From positions 558,001 through 622,000 of the forward strand of contig NZ_CP026124.1 in assembly GCF_002902905.1 (NCBI RefSeq): 64,000 nucleotides of DNA, given 5' to 3'. The notes beneath the pieces were generated by a model, which had not been told where the DNA came from, ran no database searches, and saw nothing but the letters and a program-made list of their open reading frames with translations. Both the position numbers and the translations under genes were made by a program. This document shows, piece by piece, positions 57,851 through 64,000 of this stretch. This DNA comes from Achromobacter sp. AONIH1. Its GTDB lineage: Bacteria; Pseudomonadota; Gammaproteobacteria; Burkholderiales; Burkholderiaceae_B. Within the stretch, counting starts at the first letter, position 1. Every line of letters starts with the position of its first letter.

Positions 57851-58369
57851 ATGGCCCGCAACGTGGAAATCAAGGCGCGCGTCGACAGCCTGGCCGCCAT
57901 CGAGCCGATCGCGGCGGCGCTGTCGGGCCAGCCGCCCCAGGCCGTCGCCCAGGACGACACTTTCTTCGCCTGCGCCCAAGGCAGGTTGAAGCTGCGCGCC
58001 TTCGCCGACGGCCATGGCGAGCTGATCTTCTACCGCCGCGCCGACGACACCGGCCCGAAGGAAAGCTTCTATGTGATCTCGCCCACGGCATCGCCCGACA
58101 CGCTGCGCGAGACGCTGCTGCTGGCCTATGGCGTCATCGGCCGGGTGCGCAAGCAGCGGTGCGTCTATATGGCCGGACGCACCCGCATCCATCTGGACCG
58201 CGTCGAAGGGCTGGGGGAATTCCTGGAACTGGAAGTGGTGCTGCGGGAAGATGAAAGCGTGGAGACCGGCATGGCCGAGGCGCACAGCCTGCTGGCCAGC
58301 CTGGGCGTGAAGCCCGCGCAACTGCTGTCCGGCGCCTACCTGGACCTGCTGGCCGCGCAGGCCCGGTGA
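57851..58369 (+). CDS. CYTH domain protein (class IV adenylate cyclase-like)
   Basis: A 172-residue protein with the CYTH pattern: EIKAR at residues 5-9, RLKLRAF, GELIFYRRAD, VRKQRCVY, RTRIHLDRVEGLGEFLELEV. These charged residues line the triphosphate tunnel. Members are adenylate cyclases, thiamine triphosphatases or tripolyphosphatases; which applies is unclear. Confidence 0.88.
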   Translation: MARNVEIKARVDSLAAIEPIAAALSGQPPQAVAQDDTFFACAQGRLKLRAFADGHGELIFYRRADDTGPKESFYVISPTASPDTLRETLLLAYGVIGRVRKQRCVYMAGRTRIHLDRVEGLGEFLELEVVLREDESVETGMAEAHSLLASLGVKPAQLLSGAYLDLLAAQAR

Positions 58370-58381
58370 AATCGGCGCGCC

Positions 58382-59323
58382 TCAGGCCGGCTGCCAGCCC
58401 CGCACGAACACATCCACCGGCTGGCGCTTGCCGCCGGCCTTCTGCAACTCCAGCAAGCGCAGCGCGCCTTCGCCGGTGGCGATGTCGATGCCATCCGCAT
58501 CGGCGCGCAGCACGCTGCCGGGAACCGCGCCCGCCGGCGCGGGAACGGATTCGGCGCGCCAGATCTTCACCGGATCGTCCAGGCCGGGCAGGCGGATATT
58601 GGCGCCTGGCACCGGATTGAACGCCCGCACGCGGCGGGCCAGCAGGCTCGCCGGCTGCGCGCAGTCCAGCGCGGCCTCGGCCTTGTCCAGCTTGGCGGCG
58701 TAGGTCACGCCTGCCTCGGGCTGCTTGCGGGCCGGCAGGCCGTCGGCGGCCAGCGCCCGCAGCGCCGCCACGATGGCCTCGCCACCGGCCTCGGCCAGCG
58801 CGTCGTGCAACTGCGCGGCATTGGTCTCGGCGCCGATCGGCACTACGCGTTCCAGCAGCATGTCGCCCGTGTCCAGGCCCGCGTCCATCTGCATGATGGT
58901 CACGCCGGTCTGCGCGTCGCCGGCCTCGATGGCGCGCTGGATAGGCGCCGCGCCGCGCCAGCGCGGCAGGAGGCTGGCATGGATGTTCAGGCAGCCCAGG
59001 CGCGGCAGGTCCAGCACCCATTGCGGCAGGATCAGGCCGTAGGCGGCCACCACCATCACATCGGGCGCGATGGCGCGCAGCTGCGCCTGCGCCTCGGCGG
59101 CCTCGTCAGGATAACGGCCGTCGAGTCGCAGGCTGCGCGGCTGGGCCACGGCGATGCCGGCGTCCAGCGCGGCCTGCTTGACCGGGCTGGGCGTGAGTTT
59201 CAGGCCGCGACCGGCGGGCCGGTCGGGCTGGGTCAGAACCAGGGGAATGTCATGGCCGGCCGCCCGCAACGCGTCAAAGGCGATGCGAGCGAACTCCGGC
59301 GTGCCGGCGAATACGAGACGCAT
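58382..59323 (-). CDS. fmt: Methionyl-tRNA formyltransferase
   Basis: A 313-residue enzyme that formylates initiator Met-tRNA. It has [16 protein letters not shown] at the N-terminus, the formyl-transfer core [21 protein letters not shown] and [11 protein letters not shown], and a C-terminal RNA-binding domain. It follows def in the minus-strand def-fmt pair (30-bp gap). Confidence 0.97.
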   Translation of the reverse strand: MRLVFAGTPEFARIAFDALRAAGHDIPLVLTQPDRPAGRGLKLTPSPVKQAALDAGIAVAQPRSLRLDGRYPDEAAEAQAQLRAIAPDVMVVAAYGLILPQWVLDLPRLGCLNIHASLLPRWRGAAPIQRAIEAGDAQTGVTIMQMDAGLDTGDMLLERVVPIGAETNAAQLHDALAEAGGEAIVAALRALAADGLPARKQPEAGVTYAAKLDKAEAALDCAQPASLLARRVRAFNPVPGANIRLPGLDDPVKIWRAESVPAPAGAVPGSVLRADADGIDIATGEGALRLLELQKAGGKRQPVDVFVRGWQPA

Positions 59324-59353
59324 GGGAAGGGACCAGGAAAGGAAAACGGGGAA

Positions 59354-59866
59354 TCAGGCGCGCTCGGCTTCGCGCTCGGCCTTCTTCAGCTTGGTCTTGA
59401 TGCGGTTCTGCTTGAGGTTCGACAGGTATTCCACGAACACCTTGCCGTCCAGGTGGTCCAGCTCGTGCTGCACACAGACCGCGAGCAGGCCGTCTGCCTC
59501 GAACTCGAAGGGCTTGCCGTCGATGTCCAGCGCCTTGCAGCGGATGCTGGCGGCGCGCTCGACTTCATCGTAGATGCCCGGCACCGACAGGCAGCCTTCT
59601 TCGTAGATCTTGTAGTCGTCGCTGCGCCAGGTGATCTCGGGATTGATCAGCGTCAGCAGCTGGTTGCCGTCTTCGGACACGTCGATCACGACCAGGCGCT
59701 CATGCACGTCCACCTGCGTGGCGGCCAGGCCCACGCCGGGCGCATCGTACATGGTCTCGGCCATGTCGCGGGCCAGCTGGCGGATGCGCTCGTCGACCTC
59801 GGCCACGGGCTTGGCTTTCTTGTGCAAGCGCGGGTCCGGGTAGCGAAGGATGGGAAGTAAAGCCAT
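59354..59866 (-). CDS. def: Peptide deformylase
   Basis: A 170-residue metallohydrolase that removes the formyl group from nascent proteins. The three motifs are GVGLAATQ (44-51), EGCLSVPG (metal ligand Cys92) and HELDH (134-138). The charged C-terminal tail is normal. It is divergent from dprA, a conserved arrangement. Confidence 0.97.
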   Translation of the reverse strand: MALLPILRYPDPRLHKKAKPVAEVDERIRQLARDMAETMYDAPGVGLAATQVDVHERLVVIDVSEDGNQLLTLINPEITWRSDDYKIYEEGCLSVPGIYDEVERAASIRCKALDIDGKPFEFEADGLLAVCVQHELDHLDGKVFVEYLSNLKQNRIKTKLKKAEREAERA

Positions 59867-60085
59867 GAAGAAAGATCGCCAATGATTGATTGCTTTGACA
59901 TGAGTTTAATTCATTAGAGTATTGATTTCTAATAGTTTTCGGCTAACGCAGCGTTCGCTTTGGCTTCGGCCCCGTTTTCAGCGCAAGGGCGGTGCGCGAT
60001 TCGATCCACCCCCGGCCGGCGGGCCGCGCCGCGCCATGCGACACTCTGGCCCCATCCTCGCCCGCAATCCGCATCCGCCCTGCCC

Positions 60086-61201
60086 ATGCCCCTGACCCAA
60101 ACCGCTGCCGAACTGTCCGCCTGGCTGCGCCTGTCCCTGGAGCCGAACGTCGGCCCGGCCACCGCCTGCACGCTGCTCAGCGCGCTGGGCCTGCCCGAGC
60201 AGATCTACGCGCGGCGGGCCACGGCGCTGGCGCGCCACCTGCCCGAGGCGCTGGCGCGCCAACTGGCCGCGCCCATGCCGGCGGACATGCAGGCGCAGGT
60301 GGAACGCAGCCTGGAATGGGCCGAGGCGCCGGACCACCACATCCTGACGCTGGCCGATCCCGGCTATCCGCAAAGCCTGCTGACCATTTCCGATCCGCCC
60401 ATCCTGCTGATGGTCACGGGCAAGCCGGCCTTCCTGCAAGGCCCGGCGCTGGCCGTGGTGGGCGCGCGCAGCGCCACGCCCGGCGGCCAGGAAAACGCGC
60501 GCGCCTTCGCCCGCCATCTGGCATCGCATGGCTGGCGCGTGGTCAGCGGACTGGCCCTGGGCATCGACGCCGCCGCGCACGAAGGCGCGCTGGACGCGGG
60601 CGCGCAGGGCGGCGGCACCGTCGCCGTGATGGGCACGGGCATCGACCGCATCTATCCGGCCCGCCACCGCGAACTCGCGCACCGCATCGCCGCGCATGGC
60701 GCGCTGGTGTCCGAGCTGCCGCTGGGCGCGGGCGCACTGCCGCAGCACTTTCCCAAGCGCAACCGTATCGTGGCCGGCCTGGCGCGCGGCGTGCTGGTGG
60801 TGGAAGCCGCCAGGCAAAGCGGCTCGCTCATCACCGCGCGCCTGGCCGGCGAATGCGGCCGCGAGGTCTTCGCCATTCCGGGCTCCATCCATTCGCCGCT
60901 GTCGCGCGGCTGCCATGCGCTGATCCGCCAGGGCGCGAAGCTGGTGGAGACGGCGCAGGACATCACCGACGAGCTGGGCGGCTCGCCGCTGCCGTCGCGC
61001 CCGGCCTCGCGCGCATCGGCGGCCCCGCCGCTGCCCGCCCATCCCGTGCTGGAAGCGATGGGCTTCGATCCGCTGCACCTGGACGCCATCCAGGCCCGCA
61101 GCGGCCTGGACATCGCGGACCTGCAAACGCAGCTGGTCGAGCTGGAACTGGCGTCGCGCGTCGCGCGGCTCGACGACGGACGCTACCAGCGCTTGAAGTA
61201 A
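60086..61201 (+). CDS. dprA: DNA-processing protein DprA
   Basis: A 371-residue protein. The Rossmann-like DprA domain (about 75-290) contains LAVVGARSATPGG, VVSGLALGIDAAAHEGAL, GTGIDRIYPARH and FPKRNRIVAGL. A C-terminal winged-helix-like domain (about 310-370) follows. DprA loads RecA on incoming single-stranded DNA during transformation. ATG 60086 is chosen as the first conserved start; the longer frame upstream overlaps the def promoter. Confidence 0.95.
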   Translation: MPLTQTAAELSAWLRLSLEPNVGPATACTLLSALGLPEQIYARRATALARHLPEALARQLAAPMPADMQAQVERSLEWAEAPDHHILTLADPGYPQSLLTISDPPILLMVTGKPAFLQGPALAVVGARSATPGGQENARAFARHLASHGWRVVSGLALGIDAAAHEGALDAGAQGGGTVAVMGTGIDRIYPARHRELAHRIAAHGALVSELPLGAGALPQHFPKRNRIVAGLARGVLVVEAARQSGSLITARLAGECGREVFAIPGSIHSPLSRGCHALIRQGAKLVETAQDITDELGGSPLPSRPASRASAAPPLPAHPVLEAMGFDPLHLDAIQARSGLDIADLQTQLVELELASRVARLDDGRYQRLK

Positions 61202-61416
61202 GGCCGCGCGGCACCACGCATGCGCCGCCGCCCGGCAGACCTGCCGCGCACGCGGCCCGGCGCGGAAAATCCGCGCCATGCCCGCACCATGCCAGCCCGC
61301 AGGAAACAGCCTGACCGCGCGGCATCAGCGGCATTTAGCGGGGCCGGACCATGCCGGTTTCATGCGCGGTAATATGGTCCCGGGCCGCGCTGGCCCTTAC
61401 CGATACAGGAAGAGAC

Positions 61417-62325
61417 ATGGCTTTGCCCTCCCGCGTCAAGATCGTCGAAGTATCGCCTCGCGACGGTCTGCAGAATGAAAAGGAATTCGTGCCCACCGAC
61501 GTCAAGGTGGAGCTGATCGACCGCCTGGCCGCCGCCGGCTTTCCCAATGTCGAGGCGGCTTCCTTCGTCTCGCCCAAGTGGGTGCCGCAGATGGCCGACG
61601 GCGCCGAGGTGATGACGCGCATCGCGCGCCGCCCCGGCACGATCTACTCGGTGCTGACGCCCAACATGAAGGGCTTCGAGGGCGCGCTGGCTGCCCGCGC
61701 GGACGAAATCGTGATCTTCGGCGCGGCCAGCGAGGCCTTCTCGCAGAAGAACATCAACTGTTCGATCGCCGAATCCATCGCCCGCTTCGAGCCCGTGGCC
61801 GAAGCGGCGCGCGCGGCCGGCATCCGCGTGCGCGGCAGCATCAGCTGCGCGCTGGGCTGCCCCTACCAGGGCGAGGTCGCGCCGGAAGCCGTGGTCGATG
61901 TGGCGCGGCGCTACCTGGCCATGGGCGTGGACGAGATCGACGTGGCCGACACCATCGGCGTGGGCACGCCGCGACGCGTGCGCGAGGTCATGGACGCGGT
62001 GACGCGGGTGGTGGATCCGGCCCGCGTGTCCGGCCATTTCCACGACACCTACGGGCAGGCGCTGGCCAATATCCTGGCCGCGCTGGAAACCGGCATCTCG
62101 ATCTTCCACACCTCGGTGGCAGGCCTGGGCGGCTGCCCCTACGCCAAGGGCGCGACCGGCAACGTGGCCACCGAGGACGTGCTCTACATGCTGCGCGGCC
62201 TGGACATCGACACCGGCGTGGACTTCGACGCCGTGGTGGACATCGGCCAGTGGATGGCCGGCCATCTGAACCGCAAGGGATCCAGCCGCGCCGGCAACGC
62301 CATCGCGGCCAAGCGCGCCGCATGA
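61417..62325 (+). CDS. Hydroxymethylglutaryl-CoA lyase
   Basis: A 302-residue TIM-barrel enzyme that cleaves HMG-CoA to acetyl-CoA and acetoacetate in leucine catabolism. The signature SVAGLGGCPYAKGATGNVAT, VEVSPRDGLQNE and metal-ligand region SGHFHDTYGQALAN are intact. ATG 61417 is preceded by AGGAAG. It overlaps the next gene by 4 bp. Confidence 0.95.
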   Translation: MALPSRVKIVEVSPRDGLQNEKEFVPTDVKVELIDRLAAAGFPNVEAASFVSPKWVPQMADGAEVMTRIARRPGTIYSVLTPNMKGFEGALAARADEIVIFGAASEAFSQKNINCSIAESIARFEPVAEAARAAGIRVRGSISCALGCPYQGEVAPEAVVDVARRYLAMGVDEIDVADTIGVGTPRRVREVMDAVTRVVDPARVSGHFHDTYGQALANILAALETGISIFHTSVAGLGGCPYAKGATGNVATEDVLYMLRGLDIDTGVDFDAVVDIGQWMAGHLNRKGSSRAGNAIAAKRAA

Positions 62326-62783
62326 GCGTGAACGCAAGCGCGCCGACCGCCGAGGAACGCGCCGCGCTGCTGCGCGATATCGGGCCCCTGCCCTTGTCGG
62401 GCCAGGCCTGGCCCGACTGGGTCCGCATCCTGTCCTGGGTGATCCTGGCGGTGCTGGGCGTGCAGGCGGTCACCTCCGCCATCGGCGCGCCGGACGCGCT
62501 CGAGGCGCTGCCCGCCGTGCTGGCCGGCCTGTGCTTCGCCGCGCTGCTGTTCGTGGCCTGGCACATGCAGACCTCGATCACCACCATCGACGAGCGCGGC
62601 CTGCGCCAGAGCTGGTACCGACGCCGCGAAGTGGCCTGGGAAGACGTGCGCCAGGCGCGCTTCGTGCCCATGCTGTTTTCCAAGCGGCTGGTGATCTTCA
62701 CGCACAGCGGCCGGCCGGTGATCTTCCAGGGCGGCACGCGCGAGCTGCGCGCGGCGTTCGTCAAGATTGCTAGAGTGTATTGA
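62322..62783 (+). CDS. Membrane protein with PH-like C-terminal domain
   Basis: A 153-residue protein. Two hydrophobic helices (about 34-55 and 63-85) are followed by a small soluble domain (TTIDERGLRQSWYRRREV, then AWEDVRQARF and VIFTHSGRPVIFQGG) like bacterial PH domains. The start overlaps the HMG-CoA lyase stop (ATGA), so translation is coupled. Function unknown. Confidence 0.8.
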   Translation: MSVNASAPTAEERAALLRDIGPLPLSGQAWPDWVRILSWVILAVLGVQAVTSAIGAPDALEALPAVLAGLCFAALLFVAWHMQTSITTIDERGLRQSWYRRREVAWEDVRQARFVPMLFSKRLVIFTHSGRPVIFQGGTRELRAAFVKIARVY

Positions 62784-62799
62784 TCCTCCCCCCCGAAGC

Positions 62800-62855
62800 G
62801 CTGCGCGCTTCCCCCCCAGGGGGGCGCAGCTACGGACCGGCGGAGCCGGATCCGT
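62800..62855. repeat. GC-rich double-hairpin intergenic element
   Basis: GCTGCGC...CCCCCC and GGGGGGCGCAGC form one hairpin (62800-62830). ACGGACCGGC and GCCGGATCCGT form a second with one bulged base (62832-62855). I recall similar GC-rich intergenic blocks repeated in Alcaligenaceae genomes, but this window contains one copy only. It may act as a terminator or mRNA stabiliser after the PH-like gene. Confidence 0.5.
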
Positions 62856-62874
62856 GCTGCCCCGATGGTGGGGC

Positions 62875-62946
62875 GCTGGTGGCTTGCGTAGGGAATGGCT
62901 CGATTGGGGGGCTCTGGTGGCGTGCGGAGGGGATGGCTCGATTGGG
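62875..62946. repeat. Imperfect tandem repeat, two copies of about 34 bp
   Basis: The unit at 62875-62908 and the unit at 62912-62946 share the core ATGGCTCGATTGGG and most of the preceding bases (CTGGTGGC, TGCG). Noncoding; no function is evident. Confidence 0.6.
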
Positions 62947-62994
62947 CGTTGCCTGACTCAGATGTTCATTTCCGCGTGGGAAACCGATCAGGTC

Positions 62995-63034
62995 AAAAAA
63001 AACGGCCTCATGTTTTGCATGAGGCCGGTTTTTG
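62995..63034 (-). terminator. Rho-independent terminator of the amino-acid-binding protein gene
   Basis: CGGCCTCATG (63003-63012) and CATGAGGCCG (63018-63027) form a perfect 10-bp stem. On the minus strand it is followed by eight or more T residues. It lies 30 bp beyond the stop of the 63058 gene. Confidence 0.93.
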
Positions 63035-63057
63035 TCTTGCGGATTTGCCGTGGCGGG

Positions 63058-64000
63058 CTAGCGGATCGGCAGTGCGTACATGAGGCCGCCTTGCGTCCAT
63101 TGCGCGTTCAGGCCGCGCTGGATTTTCAGCGGGCTGCCCTGGCCGACGTGGCGTTCGAAGCTTTCACCGTAATTGCCCACCTGCTTGACGATCTGGTAGG
63201 CCCATTTTTCGTCCAGCCCCAGGTTGGCGCCGCTGCCGGCGGTGACGCCGAGGATGCGCTTGATGTTGGGGTTGGCGCTGTTCTTGGCCAGGTCGTCCAC
63301 GTTCTTGGAGGTGATGCCGTATTCCTCGGCCTCGATCATGGCGGACAGCGACCAGCGCACGATGTTGAGCCAGGCGTCGTCGCCCTGGCGCACGAAGGGG
63401 CCCAGCGGTTCCTTGGAGATGATCTCGGGCAGCACCACGTAATCGTCCGGATTCTGCAGCTTGGAGATGCGGATCGAAGCCAGGCCCGAGGCGTCGGTGG
63501 AGAACACGTCGCAACGGCCGGCCGCGAAGGCGTTGACCACTTCGTTGAAGGTCTCGATGACGACCGGCTTGTAGGTGACGTGATTGGCGCGCGCCCAGTC
63601 GGCCAGCGTGTTCTCGTTGGACGTGCCGGTCTGCAGGCAGATAGTGGCGCCGTTGATGTCCTTGGCGCTCTTGACGCCCAGCGACTTGGGCACCAGGAAG
63701 CCCTGGCCGTCATAGAAGTTGATGCCGGCATGGATGATGCCCAACGCGGTGTCGCGCTGCTGCGTGACCGTGGTGTTGCGCGTCAGCACGTCCACCTCGC
63801 CCGATTGCAGGGCGGTGAAACGCTGCTGCGAATTGAGCGGCACCACCTTGATCTTGTCGGCGTCGCCGAACACCGCGGCGGCCACGGCGCGGCACAGGTC
63901 CACGTCCAGCCCTTGCCACTTGCCTTGCGCGTCGGGCGCGGAAAAGCCCGCGAAGCCCGTGGTCGTGCCGCAAGTCACGGCGCCGCGCTGGCGCACCACG
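63058..64000 (-). CDS. General amino-acid ABC transporter binding protein (5' end outside window)
   Basis: The visible 314 codons match AapJ/BztA-type periplasmic proteins (AVTCGTTTGFAGFSAPD, GLDVDLCRAVAAAVFGD, FTALQSGEVDVLTRNTT). About 25-35 N-terminal residues with the signal peptide lie beyond the right edge. The protein captures polar L-amino acids for an ABC importer whose other genes would be upstream, outside the window. A strong terminator follows, so transport genes are not downstream. Confidence 0.92.
   Translation of the reverse strand, partial: VVRQRGAVTCGTTTGFAGFSAPDAQGKWQGLDVDLCRAVAAAVFGDADKIKVVPLNSQQRFTALQSGEVDVLTRNTTVTQQRDTALGIIHAGINFYDGQGFLVPKSLGVKSAKDINGATICLQTGTSNENTLADWARANHVTYKPVVIETFNEVVNAFAAGRCDVFSTDASGLASIRISKLQNPDDYVVLPEIISKEPLGPFVRQGDDAWLNIVRWSLSAMIEAEEYGITSKNVDDLAKNSANPNIKRILGVTAGSGANLGLDEKWAYQIVKQVGNYGESFERHVGQGSPLKIQRGLNAQWTQGGLMYALPIR

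Overview
The window is one contiguous piece of a GC-rich (about two-thirds G+C) betaproteobacterial chromosome. Gene content and order (rplU-rpmA-obgE-proB, grxC-secB-gpsA, a Bug-type binding protein, def-fmt, rsmB followed by an NtrYX-like pair and trkA-trkH) point to the Alcaligenaceae, i.e. Achromobacter or Bordetella. The genus is inferred from content; no database was searched.

Layout. 0-2.5 kb: the start of an autotransporter-like gene running off the left edge, an unrecognised protein with two hydrophobic segments, and tRNA-Pro(CGG). 2.5-10 kb: ispB; a fumarylacetoacetate-hydrolase-family gene divergent from an IclR regulator; rplU-rpmA-obgE-proB with a clear sigma70 promoter and a long leader. 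9.3-19.6 kb: two divergent small regulators, a SecDF-head lipoprotein, a TPP riboswitch with thiC, an FAD-linked oxidase with a GntR regulator, a membrane diguanylate cyclase, and moeB-ctpA. 19.7-29.5 kb: envC-like, gpmA, rhodanese-grxC-secB-gpsA, a Bug binding protein, trmL, comF, a BioC-like methyltransferase and a YbdK-type ligase. 29.9-37.7 kb: a minus-strand operon rsmB-DUF4390-NtrY-like-NtrX-like-trkA-trkH.

37.9-51.3 kb is the most interesting part. It holds a chaperone-usher fimbrial operon with four tandem DUF1120-like subunits, then a PotD-like periplasmic binding protein with no transporter, an RcsB-like response regulator, a hybrid histidine kinase with receiver and HPt domains, a receiver-EAL phosphodiesterase and a small degenerate receiver. 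The arrangement recalls RocS-RocA-RocR of Pseudomonas, which controls Cup fimbriae. A 14-bp motif (consensus CRGAAHYGTCTGAT, close to the RcsB box as I remember it) lies upstream of the fimbrial operon, the EAL gene, the small receiver gene and the autotransporter 44 kb away. The first two sites sit at almost identical distances from their start codons. I read this as one surface-adhesion regulon controlled by the local phosphorelay and cyclic-di-GMP.

51.4-64 kb: a LysE-type exporter, a higBA toxin-antitoxin pair with its operator, rimO, an SMR transporter divergent from a HxlR regulator, small enzymes (LOG, SnoaL/NTF2-like, HAD, PPOX, CYTH), fmt-def divergent from dprA, HMG-CoA lyase with a PH-like membrane protein, an intergenic repeat cluster, and a truncated amino-acid-binding protein at the right edge. 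No rRNA, CRISPR array, transposase or integrase was seen.
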